Shown here one piece after another: positions 1-8,571 of a stretch of DNA of 64,000 nucleotides. The notes below the pieces were generated by a model that was given only the letters and a program-made list of their open reading frames with translations, had not been told where the DNA came from and made no database searches. This stretch comes from Prauserella muralis. Its GTDB lineage: Bacteria; Actinomycetota; Actinomycetes; Mycobacteriales; Pseudonocardiaceae. The translations under genes were made by a program, and so were the position numbers. The stretch covers positions 558,001-622,000 of the forward strand of contig NZ_MASW01000001.1 in the NCBI RefSeq assembly GCF_003202285.1. Direction: 5' to 3'. How positions within the stretch are numbered: position 1 is the stretch's first letter; every line of letters begins with the position of its first letter.

Positions 1-910
1 CACCGTCGACGGCCCGCTGCCAGAACGCCGGGACCCCGAGAATGGGCAGCGCACCGGTGATCGTGGTGAGCAGCAGGGCACCCAGCACGGCACCGAGCAC
101 CGTGCCGCTGCCGCCGAAGATCGCGACGCCACCGACCACGACGGCGGCCACGACCGCCAGTTCCTTGCCGGTGCCCACCGAGGCGTTGATCGTGCCGAAG
201 TAGGAGGCGTGCAGCACCCCCGCGAGCCCGACGAGGGCACCGGAGAGCACGAACGCCGTGAACACCCTGCGACCCGCCGGGATACCGGCCAGCCGGGCCG
301 CGTGCGGGTTGGAGCCGATGGCGTACAGCTCGCGGCCGGACCGCCAGTTGTGCAGCGCGTAGGCGGCGATGACGAGTGCCACGAGCGCGATCAGCGTCAG
401 GTGGGGGATGCCGAGGACGGAGCCGCTGCCGAAGGACAGGAAGCTCGGCGACATCTGGTCGGCGTTGATCTGGTGCACCCCGGTGGCGCTGGCCCAGCCG
501 TAGTCGATGCCGCGGAAGACGTAGAGCGTACCGAGGGTGACCACCAGGGCGGGCACCTTGGCGATGGCCACGAGCGCGCCGTTGAACGCGCCGCACGCCG
601 CGCCGAGCGCCATCCCGGCGAGCACCACGACGATGGTCGGCGTCCCCTGGTCGGCGATGAACATCTGGCCGGACAGGTAGGCCGTCAGGCCCATCACCGA
701 GCCGACCGACAGGTCGATGTTGCGGGTGATGACCAGCAGGGTCTGGCCGATGGCCAGCAGGGCGATGATCGAGGCGTTGAGGAACAGGTCGTGCACGCCC
801 TGCGCGTTGAGGAAGGACGGGTTCACCGCGGTGGTCACGGCCACCACGACGACGAGCGCGAGCACGATGCTCAGCTCACGCCCGGAGAGGACCTCGCGAA
901 GCCTGCTCAT
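1..910 (-). CDS. Sugar ABC transporter permease, RbsC/RhaP type (3' end outside window)
   Basis: This is the inner-membrane channel subunit of a carbohydrate importer. The first 303 codons are visible and the stop lies beyond the left edge. The protein begins MSRLREVLSGREL, followed by a long hydrophobic helix and further membrane segments. The conserved stretch NIDLSVGSVMGL, in the first third, is typical of the BPD_transp_2 permeases of ribose, rhamnose and autoinducer-2 importers. Its ATG overlaps the TGA of the upstream ATPase gene (ATGA), so the two are translationally coupled. The substrate is not fixed by sequence. Rhamnose or another pentose/deoxyhexose is plausible from the partner ATPase. 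A second permease and a binding protein would be expected to the left. Confidence 0.9.
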   Translation of the reverse strand, partial: MSRLREVLSGRELSIVLALVVVVAVTTAVNPSFLNAQGVHDLFLNASIIALLAIGQTLLVITRNIDLSVGSVMGLTAYLSGQMFIADQGTPTIVVVLAGMALGAACGAFNGALVAIAKVPALVVTLGTLYVFRGIDYGWASATGVHQINADQMSPSFLSFGSGSVLGIPHLTLIALVALVIAAYALHNWRSGRELYAIGSNPHAARLAGIPAGRRVFTAFVLSGALVGLAGVLHASYFGTINASVGTGKELAVVAAVVVGGVAIFGGSGTVLGAVLGALLLTTITGALPILGVPAFWQRAVDG

Positions 911-2433
911 GCTGCGCTCCCCTGCCTCCCGTTACCGGTGGCCGCGTACATGACGGACTCCTCTGTCGCTTCGTCCCGGGACAGCTCGGCCGTCAGCCGT
1001 CCCTCGTGCATCACCAGTACGCGGTCGGCCATACCGAGCACCTCGGGCAGTTCCGACGAGATCAGCAGCACGGCCATGCCCTGCGCGGCCAGGTCGGACA
1101 GCAGCGCGTGCACCTCGACCTTGGCGCCGATGTCGATGCCGCGGGTTGGTTCGTCGACGATGAGCACCGACGGCTCGGTGGCCAGCCACTTGCCGAGCAC
1201 GACCTTCTGCTGGTTGCCGCCGGAGAGCGTGCTGACGGAATCGGAGAGCCTGCCGAACTTCAGCGCGAGCCGCTCGCCCCATGTCCCGGCGAGCTCGCTT
1301 TCCTTGCTGCGCCGGGTGATCCCGCCCGGGGACACCTGGTGCAGCCGGGCGAGGCTGGCGTTGCGCTCGATCGACAGCTCCAGCACGAGGCCCTGTTCCC
1401 TGCGGTCCTCGGGAACGAGGGCGACGCCCCGCTCGATGGCGGTGCGCGGCCTGCCCGCGGGCAGCGGCTCGCCGTTGACGGTGACGCTGCCCGCATCGCG
1501 CTCGTCCACACCGAAGATCGCTCTGACCACTTCGGACCGTCCGGACCCGACGAGCCCGGCGAGGCCGACGATCTCGCCCTTGCGCACGGAGAACGAGATG
1601 TCGCGGTACACGCCGGCGCGCGTGAGACCGTCGACGACGAGCACCTCCTCACCGGCTTCGGTGTCGCGCTTGGGAAAGAGCTGCTCGACGGAGCGGCCGA
1701 CCATGCGGCGCACGAGCGTGTCGTGGTCGATGTCGGCCATCCGCTCGGTGGTGACGAACGCGCCGTCGCGCAGCACGGTGACGCGGTCACACAGGGCGTA
1801 CATCTCGTCGAGCCGGTGGGAGATGAACAGCAGCGCGGCGCCGCGCTCGGCGAGCCCGCGCGCGACCCGGAACAGCCGCTCGGCCTCCACGGCAGACAGG
1901 GCCGCGGTGGGCTCGTCCATGACGATGATCCGCGCGTCGGCCACGAGTGCCTTGGCGATCTCGATGATCTGCTGGTCGGCGATCGAAAGGCCCCGCGTCT
2001 GGCGGACCGGGTCGATCGGCACGCCGAGTTGCGCGAACACCTCGGCGGCACGCCTGGTCATCGCCCGCCGGTCGATGCGCCTGCCGGGCCGCAGCGGCTG
2101 GCGGCCCATGAAGACGTTCTCGGCCACCGACAGGTCGGGAAACTGGATGGGCTCCTGGTGGATGACCGCGACACCGCGCTGCTGCGCCTCGCGCGGCGAG
2201 GAGAACCGCACGGTCTCGCCGTCGAGGAGCACCTCGCCGCTGTCGGGCTGGTGCTCACCGCCGATGACACGCACCACGGTCGACTTCCCGGCCCCGTTCT
2301 CGCCGGCGAGCGCGTGGACCTCTCCGGCGCGCAGGGCCAGCGACACTCCGCGCAGCGCCCTGACCGCCTGGAACGACTTGCTGACGTTCCTGAGCTCGAG
2401 CAGCGGCGCGGAGGGGTGCTCCGGTGCTCCCAC
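907..2433 (-). CDS. Sugar ABC transporter ATP-binding protein, tandem ATPase (RbsA/RhaT type)
   Basis: This cytoplasmic ATPase powers the adjacent permease. It has two ATPase modules. The first has Walker A GENGAGKST, the signature region GLSIADQQ and Walker B IIVMDEPTAAL. The second has the degenerate loop GLVGSGRSE, the signature LSGGNQQK and Walker B VLIVDEPTRGID. That asymmetry is normal for monosaccharide importers. The stretch HQEPIQFPDLSVAENVFMGR resembles the rhamnose branch. I chose GTG at 2433 because AAGGAGG lies 5 nt upstream of it. An upstream GTG at 2448 would place that ribosome site inside the gene. A perfect LacI-type palindrome lies at 2458-2469, just upstream. Confidence 0.93.
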   Translation of the reverse strand: MGAPEHPSAPLLELRNVSKSFQAVRALRGVSLALRAGEVHALAGENGAGKSTVVRVIGGEHQPDSGEVLLDGETVRFSSPREAQQRGVAVIHQEPIQFPDLSVAENVFMGRQPLRPGRRIDRRAMTRRAAEVFAQLGVPIDPVRQTRGLSIADQQIIEIAKALVADARIIVMDEPTAALSAVEAERLFRVARGLAERGAALLFISHRLDEMYALCDRVTVLRDGAFVTTERMADIDHDTLVRRMVGRSVEQLFPKRDTEAGEEVLVVDGLTRAGVYRDISFSVRKGEIVGLAGLVGSGRSEVVRAIFGVDERDAGSVTVNGEPLPAGRPRTAIERGVALVPEDRREQGLVLELSIERNASLARLHQVSPGGITRRSKESELAGTWGERLALKFGRLSDSVSTLSGGNQQKVVLGKWLATEPSVLIVDEPTRGIDIGAKVEVHALLSDLAAQGMAVLLISSELPEVLGMADRVLVMHEGRLTAELSRDEATEESVMYAATGNGRQGSAA

Positions 2434-2457
2434 GATGGCCTCCTTCACTGGAGATCG

Positions 2458-2469
2458 TGAAACGTTTCA
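2458..2469. promoter_or_regulatory. LacI-type operator TGAAACGTTTCA
   Basis: A perfect 12-bp palindrome lies 25 bp upstream of the sugar ATPase start and divergent to a lacI-family gene. AACGTT-centred palindromes are the usual LacI/PurR/CcpA-family operators. The same motif recurs at 2619-2630 and 7431-7442. Confidence 0.75.
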
Positions 2470-2618
2470 TTCCACGAGTGGCGCTCAAAGTAAGGCAGCG
2501 GAGCCAGACCAGTCAAGACCCGCTGACGTGCGGCATGGTCACGATCGCGCGGCGAGACCGGGGTATCCTCTGACTACCGCGCCGCGCGGCTCGGGGCCAC
2601 CGGCGGCCCCGAATCGGG

Positions 2619-2630
2619 TGAACCGTTTCA
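2619..2630. promoter_or_regulatory. LacI-type operator TGAACCGTTTCA
   Basis: A near-palindrome, one base off perfect symmetry, lies 18 bp upstream of the LacI regulator start at 2649. It suggests autoregulation together with control of the divergent importer operon. Confidence 0.7.
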
Positions 2631-2648
2631 GACCATGCGAGGACAGCC

Positions 2649-3656
2649 ATGTCGCCGAGCATCAAGGACGTCGCCGAGCGCGCGGGCGTCTCGGTGGGCA
2701 CGGTGTCCAATGTGCTCAACCATCCGGAGCGGGTCGCCGAGAGCACAAGAGCCACGGTGCTCGCCGCCATCTCCGCGCTCGGCTTCGTCCGCAACTCCTC
2801 CGCCGCCCAGCTCAGGGCAGGTACCAGCCGCTCGCTCGGGCTCATCGTGCTCGACCTGGCCAACCCGTTCTTCCACGAGGTGGCCAGAGGCGTCGAGCAG
2901 GTCGCCGACGAGCTCGGCTACGCCGTCGTGCTGTGCAACTCCGACGACCAGACCGCCCGCGAGAACCGCTACCTGCAGGTGCTGGAGGAGCAGCGGGTGC
3001 GCGGCGTGCTCATCACGCCGGTGGAGGTCGGCTCCGAACGGCTCGACGCGCTGCGCAGGCGCGGCACGCCGACGGTGCTCGTCGACCGGCACGATCCGCG
3101 GGTGAACTGCTGCTCGGTGGCGGTGGACGACGTCGTCGGCGGCGAGCTGGCCGGCGCGCACCTGCTGAGCCTCGGCCACGCGCGGATCCTCCACGTCACC
3201 GGGCCGCTCAGCCTGCGGCAGTGCGCCGACCGGCTCGCGGGCCTGCGCCGGGCCGTCGCAGCGGCCGGGCACGACCCGGACACGGCGATCGAGGTCATCG
3301 AGGAGCGGGCCATGAACGCACGTACCGCCTACGACGCGGCCCGCGCCCGCTTCGCCCGCGACGACGAGGTGGGTGCGGTGTTCTGCGCCAACGACCTGAT
3401 GGCGCTCGGTGTGCTGCGCGCGGCCCTGTCCTCGGGCAGGCGCGTGCCGGAGGACCTGGCGATCGTCGGCTACGACGACATCGAGTTCGCCGCCGACGCG
3501 GCCGTGCCGCTGACGTCGATCCGGCAGCCGACCCAGCAGATCGGCAGGGCCGCCGCGCAGCTGCTGGTCGAGGAGTGCGACCACCCGCGGACGCACGCCC
3601 ACCAGCAGGTCATGTTCAAGCCCGAGCTGGTGGTGCGGGAGTCCACCGCCGGCTGA
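2649..3656 (+). CDS. LacI family transcriptional regulator (importer-linked)
   Basis: A 335-residue repressor. The N-terminal helix-turn-helix reads IKDVAERAGVSVGTVSNVLN (residues about 4-24), followed by a periplasmic-binding-protein-like effector domain. That domain ends with the family hallmarks FCANDLMALG, AIVGYDDIEFA and PLTSIRQP. The gene is divergent from the sugar ABC operon, so a sugar from that system is the likely inducer. It is strikingly similar to the second LacI protein encoded at 7493-8497. The recognition helix SVGTVSNV is identical in both, so the two probably recognise the same operator. Confidence 0.95.
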   Translation: MSPSIKDVAERAGVSVGTVSNVLNHPERVAESTRATVLAAISALGFVRNSSAAQLRAGTSRSLGLIVLDLANPFFHEVARGVEQVADELGYAVVLCNSDDQTARENRYLQVLEEQRVRGVLITPVEVGSERLDALRRRGTPTVLVDRHDPRVNCCSVAVDDVVGGELAGAHLLSLGHARILHVTGPLSLRQCADRLAGLRRAVAAAGHDPDTAIEVIEERAMNARTAYDAARARFARDDEVGAVFCANDLMALGVLRAALSSGRRVPEDLAIVGYDDIEFAADAAVPLTSIRQPTQQIGRAAAQLLVEECDHPRTHAHQQVMFKPELVVRESTAG

Positions 3657-3713
3657 CGTACTCACTCGCTAGGGTGACCCTGTCAAGAATCGACAGACTT
3701 GGGGGTCATTCCG

Positions 3714-4487
3714 GTGTTTCGCCGACTTCGGGGCGCGGCGGCGCTCGCCGCCGTCACCGCACTGACACTGCTACCGGGCGTGCCCGCGCAGGCCGTCGCG
3801 AACGGTGAGGACGTTCCCGACGGCAGGTACCGGTTCTCGGTCTCGCTCTCGATGCCCGAGATCACCAGGCCGAACGGTACGACCTACGCCAGCGCGTGCT
3901 CGGCCGCGCTGATCTCGACACAGTGGATCATCAGCGCGGGGCACTGCTTCCACGACGGCGCGCGCAACCGGATCAACGGCGCGCCGCACTACCCGGTGAT
4001 CGCGACGGCGGGGCAGGCCACGCTCTCCGGCACCGGCGGGGTACGGCGCGAGGTGGTCGAGGTCGTGCAGGCTGACGACACCGACGTGGCACTGGCCAAG
4101 CTCGCGGAGCCGGTTCCCGGCATCAGGCCGCTGCGGATCAGCGCGACGGCGCCCGCCGAGGGCGACGTCGTCCGGCTCGTCGGCTGGGGCTCGGCCGACA
4201 GCACCGCGGACCTCGCGCACCGGCCCGACCGGATGCAGACGGGACGGTTCACGGTCACGCGGCACGACGAGCACCACCTCTACGTCACCGGGCACCTGCC
4301 GCAGCGCTCCGTCAGCGCGTGCCCCTACGACTCGGGTGCGCCGCTCTTCACCGAGCGCGGCCACGGCCGGTTCGAGCTGGTCGCCACCGAGGTCGGCGGC
4401 CCCGCCTGCCCGCACGAGTCCGAGGAGACGACGGCCCGCGCGGACGTGCTGCGCAGGTGGGTTCACCAGCACATCCACCGCTGGTGA
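3714..4487 (+). CDS. Secreted trypsin-like serine protease (S1 family)
   Basis: The product is an exported chymotrypsin-fold protease. The signal peptide runs from basic residues (FRRLRG) through a hydrophobic core to the Ala-X-Ala site PAQA, giving a mature N-terminus near AVANGEDV. The catalytic histidine lies in SAGHC and the aspartate in DTDVALAKL. The serine site reads CPYDSGAP instead of the usual GDSGGP, so the residue before Asp and the second glycine are unusual while Asp-Ser-Gly is kept. I chose GTG 3714, preceded by GGGGGT, over the TTG at 3699. It is a monocistronic gene. The substrate is unknown. Confidence 0.85.
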   Translation: MFRRLRGAAALAAVTALTLLPGVPAQAVANGEDVPDGRYRFSVSLSMPEITRPNGTTYASACSAALISTQWIISAGHCFHDGARNRINGAPHYPVIATAGQATLSGTGGVRREVVEVVQADDTDVALAKLAEPVPGIRPLRISATAPAEGDVVRLVGWGSADSTADLAHRPDRMQTGRFTVTRHDEHHLYVTGHLPQRSVSACPYDSGAPLFTERGHGRFELVATEVGGPACPHESEETTARADVLRRWVHQHIHRW

Positions 4488-4494
4488 GCCTGGC

Positions 4495-5724
4495 TCAGCC
4501 GCCGATGCCGTGCCGGGCGAGGTGGTTGCGCGTGCGCTCGGGCGTGGCCAGCACGTCCCACTGCCGCTCGGGGTAGCTGAAGTTGTCGGTGAACTCGTCG
4601 GCGACCGCCTGGTGTTCCGACATCGCACCGAGCAGTTCCAGCAGGTGCTGGGGCGGCGGGGTGCGGATCATCAGGTTCGTCCAGTCCGAGGTGGACTGCA
4701 CGCGGTCCTGCCTGCGCCGCGCGACCTTCCGGCAGAACCGCTCGTCGAAGTTCTGGTCGGCCAGGATGGTCTGCCCCAGCTCCCACGCCGAGTAGGAGGC
4801 ACAGTTGGCGCCCTGGCCGACGACCGGGTCCACCACCGTGTGCACGTCGCCGACGGCCACGGTGTAGCGGCCGTTGGGCAGCCGGATGTAGTCCTCGCGC
4901 TCGGTGGGCACGACACTGCCCTGCAGCAGGTCCTGCGGGCTGGTGAGCCGGAACCGGCCGGGCTCGATGCGCTCGAACACCGTCGGGTGGTGCTGCTCGA
5001 CCTTGCCGAGCACCAGCTTGTGGAACGCCGCGGGATCCTCGTCGTGGTCCGCGTCCGCGAGCTCCTCCAGGTCGCCGCCCGGCACCGCCTCGAACAGCAG
5101 TGCGGTGACGTGTCCTGCGAAGGAGTACATGGGAATCTCCAGCAGCTCGCCGTGGCCCGGCGAGATGCTCATCGTCACCCCCTTCGGGTCCGTGGGCGCC
5201 ACACCCTCGTACAGCCCCGCGCAGAGCCTGCGCTGCGGGGTGTCGTACGGCGACCGGTCGGCCCTGCGCGGGAACACGGTGCCCATGCTGCCGCGCCCGG
5301 AGGCGATCACGACGAGGTCGTGGCGTTCCGACAGCGTCACCACGTCGGCGGGCTGCACCGGCCGCACCTCGAAGCCGCCGCCGCGCGAGAGGAAGTCCTC
5401 CAGCAGCCGCGGCAGGTAGATCCGGTAGTCGAGGGCACGCGACGGCGCGGCGAAGAAGCCGGGGAAGCGCAGCGGCGACGGCCCTCCGATGTAGTGGTGG
5501 TGCCCGAAGTACCCGTACTCGCCGATGTCCCAGTGATCCACACCGAGCCGCCGTTCGCGTTCGACGGTGACGTGGTGGTGGGCGACCGTGTTGGGCAACC
5601 GGCCGCCCGACAGCTGCTCCGCGGTGCGATCGCTGTAGATCGTCACGGGCACCTCGTGCCGGCGCAGCAACAGGCCGAGATGCAGACCGGCCACGCCCGC
5701 GCCGACGATTCCGATTCCGTCCAT
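4495..5724 (-). CDS. styA: Styrene monooxygenase-type FAD-dependent oxygenase subunit (StyA-like)
   Basis: This is the predicted epoxidase component of a two-component flavoprotein monooxygenase. The FAD-binding start is IGIVGAGVAGLHLGLLLRRH. Family-diagnostic stretches follow: NTVAHHHVTV, YGYFGHHHYIGGPSPLRF, MSISPGHGELLEIP, VDPVVGQGANCASYSAWELG, and near the C-terminus VADEFTDNFSYPERQWD. All are close to characterised Pseudomonas StyA. At 409 residues it has the usual length. AAGGAG precedes the ATG. Reduced FAD would come from the StyB-like reductase gene just upstream. The real substrate may be styrene, indole or a related aromatic. Only the family is certain. Confidence 0.88.
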   Translation of the reverse strand: MDGIGIVGAGVAGLHLGLLLRRHEVPVTIYSDRTAEQLSGGRLPNTVAHHHVTVERERRLGVDHWDIGEYGYFGHHHYIGGPSPLRFPGFFAAPSRALDYRIYLPRLLEDFLSRGGGFEVRPVQPADVVTLSERHDLVVIASGRGSMGTVFPRRADRSPYDTPQRRLCAGLYEGVAPTDPKGVTMSISPGHGELLEIPMYSFAGHVTALLFEAVPGGDLEELADADHDEDPAAFHKLVLGKVEQHHPTVFERIEPGRFRLTSPQDLLQGSVVPTEREDYIRLPNGRYTVAVGDVHTVVDPVVGQGANCASYSAWELGQTILADQNFDERFCRKVARRRQDRVQSTSDWTNLMIRTPPPQHLLELLGAMSEHQAVADEFTDNFSYPERQWDVLATPERTRNHLARHGIGG

Positions 5725-5769
5725 GAACGAACTCCTTGTCTCGCAGCGGATCCCGGGGCGGTAGCCGGG

Positions 5770-6312
5770 TCAGTAGGTGAAGAAGCCTTCGTCGATGTCG
5801 GTGTGCAGTGCCCGGTAGGAGCCGGTGAAGAACACCAGCGGCTCGCCGTCGGAGTGCGCGAGGTGGGTCACGTGTCCGATGTAGAGGATGTGGTCGCCCG
5901 CCTCGTGCGTGTCCACGACGTCACAGCCGATGCGGGCCATCGAGCCGGGCAGGAACGCCAGGCCGTCGGTGAACTCGAAATCCGGTGCCAGGCCCGGGAC
6001 GGGCTTGCCCGCGAAGTGCACGGAGTGCAGTTGCTGGCGGTCGGAGAGCACGCTCACGCCGTAGCGCCCAGTGCGGGCGAGCAGCGCGGCCATCTTCGAG
6101 GCGCGGCCGAGGGAGACCAGCACCAGCGGTGGCTCGAGTGACACCGAGAGGAAGCCGTTGGCCGTCATCCCGTGCACGTGGCCGCTCTCCACGGTGGTGA
6201 CGACGGTGACGCCACTGGTGAACCGGCCCATCGTGCGGCGGAAGTGAGTGGGGTCGATGGCCGGGCGGTGCGGCGGCGCCGATGCCGCGGAACGCTCCCG
6301 CGATGTTCGCAA
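5770..6312 (-). CDS. styB: Flavin reductase component (StyB-like, flavin reductase domain)
   Basis: This NAD(P)H:flavin oxidoreductase would supply reduced FAD to the StyA-like oxygenase. The domain starts at DPTHFRRTMGRFTSGVTVVTT, passes HGMTANGFLSVSLEPPLVLVSL, contains GRYGVSVLSDRQ, and ends GEPLVFFTGSYRALHTD, as in short-chain flavin reductases. The frame is open as far as 6441, but those extra N-terminal residues look non-coding. The TTG at 6312 follows GGTAGGG by 11 nt, and a GTG at 6354 is the other candidate start. It is transcribed after the esterase gene and before styA, so the order is styB-styA rather than the Pseudomonas styA-styB. Confidence 0.82.
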   Translation of the reverse strand: MRTSRERSAASAPPHRPAIDPTHFRRTMGRFTSGVTVVTTVESGHVHGMTANGFLSVSLEPPLVLVSLGRASKMAALLARTGRYGVSVLSDRQQLHSVHFAGKPVPGLAPDFEFTDGLAFLPGSMARIGCDVVDTHEAGDHILYIGHVTHLAHSDGEPLVFFTGSYRALHTDIDEGFFTY

Positions 6313-6404
6313 ACCGCGCAATTCCCTACCTTCCAGCTCTTGGGCAGGGAGCACGGTAGCGTGCTCGTGTGTAGCCGGGCAATGGCCCTGCGTGTCTGCG
6401 CCGG

Positions 6405-7376
6405 TCAGGCGGACGGGACTCCGTCGGAGCGGGCCGACCACGCCGACGACGCGGTGCGTCCGTTGTGCCGCACGCGGCTCACGATGTGCGCGATCCGCTC
6501 CGCCGCGTCGCGGCCCTCGGGCAGGTCGGCCAGCAGCCAGGCGTGGAACATGCCGGGGTACTCGTAGTACTCCAGCTCCACACCCTCGTCACGGGCGCGT
6601 TGCCGCAGCCTGCGCGCGTCGGCGAGCAGCACGTCGTCCGTCCCGACGAACACGCTCACCCTCCCCAGGTTCGACAGCGGGCCGTAGAGGGGACTGACCA
6701 GCGGATCCTTCGGGTCCAGGTCGTCGTTGCGGTACAGCCGGCCCGCCTCGCGCAGCCCGGCGATGGCCAGGTACGGGTCCCTGCGGTCGATGTCCGGCTG
6801 CGTGGGGTCGGAGACGGTGATGTCCAGCCACGGGCAGATGAGCACGAGCTCGTCGGGCTGGGGACGCCCGGCCTCCTCCAGCGCCTCGGACAGCACGAGG
6901 GCGAGGGCGCCGCCCGCGGAGTCGCCCATGATGATCTGGTCGCCGGAGTCGCGTCCGGCGAGGAAGTGGTCGTAGGCGTCCTTGATCATGGCGACCGTCT
7001 CGGCGGCCTGGTACTGCGGCGCGAGCGGGTAGACCGGGACCGTGACGGTGCAGCCGGTGCGGTCGATGAGTCGCGAGAAGAACCTCCAGTGGTCCCGCTG
7101 GATCTCGTGGACGTAGGCGCCGCCGTGGAAGTAGAGCACGTGCTTGCTGCTGGTCGGCGCCTTCGGTGCCAGGGTGAAGCAGGGCCTGTCGCGCACGACG
7201 GTACGAGTCACGTCGAGCCTGCGCCACAGGGCGGCCGGTGGCTGGATCTCCTCGGCGGGCGTCCGCTGTTCGATGCTCTCGTGCAGCGCGTCCAGGTCCG
7301 CATACGTGCCCTTGGCACGCGTCAGCCTGAGTTGCGCCTTGAACAGGCGCGCCCGCAGACTCGGTCCTTTCGTCAC
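6405..7376 (-). CDS. Alpha/beta-hydrolase, hormone-sensitive-lipase type esterase
   Basis: A 323-residue carboxylesterase. The oxyanion-hole motif HGGAYVHE (HGG) and the nucleophile motif GDSAGGA mark family IV/HSL esterases. The acidic residue is in GTDDVLLAD and the catalytic His in PGMFHAWLLADLPEG. It is the first gene of a leftward unit with the StyB- and StyA-like genes, so it may act on esters feeding or leaving that oxygenation route. This is inference. A LacI-type operator at 7431-7442 lies upstream, between this gene and a divergent lacI gene. Confidence 0.9.
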   Translation of the reverse strand: MTKGPSLRARLFKAQLRLTRAKGTYADLDALHESIEQRTPAEEIQPPAALWRRLDVTRTVVRDRPCFTLAPKAPTSSKHVLYFHGGAYVHEIQRDHWRFFSRLIDRTGCTVTVPVYPLAPQYQAAETVAMIKDAYDHFLAGRDSGDQIIMGDSAGGALALVLSEALEEAGRPQPDELVLICPWLDITVSDPTQPDIDRRDPYLAIAGLREAGRLYRNDDLDPKDPLVSPLYGPLSNLGRVSVFVGTDDVLLADARRLRQRARDEGVELEYYEYPGMFHAWLLADLPEGRDAAERIAHIVSRVRHNGRTASSAWSARSDGVPSA

Positions 7377-7430
7377 CGCCCGGGTGTACCCGGCGGCCGG
7401 ACCCGTGAAACGGCCTGTCCCACGAGCGGG

Positions 7431-7442
7431 TGAATCGTTTCA
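7431..7442. promoter_or_regulatory. LacI-type operator TGAATCGTTTCA
   Basis: It matches the two operators at 2458-2469 and 2619-2630 in 11 of 12 positions. It lies in the divergent promoter region between the esterase-styBA unit and the second lacI-family gene, 50 bp upstream of the latter. Confidence 0.72.
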
Positions 7443-7492
7443 TACGGTGATAGGCTGCGCCGACGCAGGCCGGCGCAGCGAGCGAGGGGTCC

Positions 7493-8497
7493 ATGGTCGG
7501 TATCAAGGATGTCGCCCGGCGAGCCGGGGTCTCGGTGGGCACGGTGTCCAATGTGGTCAACCGGCCGCACCTGGTGTCGGCCACCACCCGATCGCGCGTG
7601 CTGACGGCGATCCAGGAGCTGGGGTACGTGCGCGACGAGTCGGCACGCCAGCTGCGCGCGGGCCGCAGCCGCATCCTCGCGCTCGTGGTGCTCGACCTCG
7701 GCAACCCGTTCTTCGTCGACATCGCCCGCGGCGCCGAGCAGGCCGCACACGACGAGGGTCTGCACGTGATCACGTGCGACAGCGGTCAGCAGGCCGACCG
7801 TGAGCAGTCGTACCTGTCGATGCTGGCCGAGCAGCGTGTCCGTGGCGTGCTGCTCAGTCCGGTGGACACCTCGGGCGTGGCGCTGGAGACCTTCCGCCGC
7901 AACGAGATCCCGTACGTGTTCGTGGACCGCAGGGTGCCCGCGGACGAGGCGAGCTCGGTGTCGGTGGACGACGTGGCCGGTGGCGCGCTGGCCGCCCGGC
8001 ACCTGGTGGAACGCGGGCACCGGGAGATCGCGCTGGTCAACGGCCCGCAGATCCTGGCCCAGTGCCGCGACCGCGAGGCGGGCGTGCGGTCGGTGCTGGC
8101 GGACTCGGCGGCCCGGCTCTCCGTGCTGGAGACGAACGATCTGGACGTGGCGTCCGGACGGGACGCGGGCGCGCGTCTGCTCGGCATGAGCCCGCGCCCC
8201 ACCGCCGTGTTCTGCGCCAACGACCTGCTGGCACTGGGCGTGCTACAGGCGATGGTCAGCTCGGGCGTGCGCGTGCCGGAGGAACTGGCGATCGTCGGCT
8301 ACGACGACATCGAGTTCGCGGGAGCGGCGGCGGTGCCGCTGACGTCGGTGCGGCAACCCGCGCGGCGACTCGGCCACAGGGCGGCCACGCTGCTCATCGC
8401 CGAGACGACGGAGGACACCGCGCCACCGGCACGGCAGACCGTGGTGTTCGAGCCGGAACTGGTGGTGCGTGAGTCGACCAAAACGGTGGTCAGGTAG
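7493..8497 (+). CDS. LacI family transcriptional regulator (esterase/styAB-linked)
   Basis: A 334-residue paralogue of the LacI protein at 2649-3656. The HTH reads IKDVARRAGVSVGTVSNVVN. The effector domain has FCANDLLALGVL, ELAIVGYDDIEFAGAAAVPLTS and VVFEPELVVREST at the C-terminus, nearly word for word like the first. It is divergent from the esterase-styB-styA genes and has one shared-consensus operator upstream. It probably represses that unit. Cross-regulation of the sugar importer is possible because the recognition helices match. Confidence 0.95.
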   Translation: MVGIKDVARRAGVSVGTVSNVVNRPHLVSATTRSRVLTAIQELGYVRDESARQLRAGRSRILALVVLDLGNPFFVDIARGAEQAAHDEGLHVITCDSGQQADREQSYLSMLAEQRVRGVLLSPVDTSGVALETFRRNEIPYVFVDRRVPADEASSVSVDDVAGGALAARHLVERGHREIALVNGPQILAQCRDREAGVRSVLADSAARLSVLETNDLDVASGRDAGARLLGMSPRPTAVFCANDLLALGVLQAMVSSGVRVPEELAIVGYDDIEFAGAAAVPLTSVRQPARRLGHRAATLLIAETTEDTAPPARQTVVFEPELVVRESTKTVVR

Positions 8498-8571
8498 CGG
8501 GTGGGCCGGGCTCCGTGCCGCCGGCGCGCCGGGCGCGGGGGTGGTGCCGAGCATGATCAGCCCGAAGTGGG

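Noticed and set aside
209-3808. A 1199-codon open frame on the plus strand
   Set aside because: It runs antisense to the sugar ABC genes and across the lacI gene in another frame. Its composition (Arg/His/Pro-rich, no domains) is that of a high-GC shadow frame.
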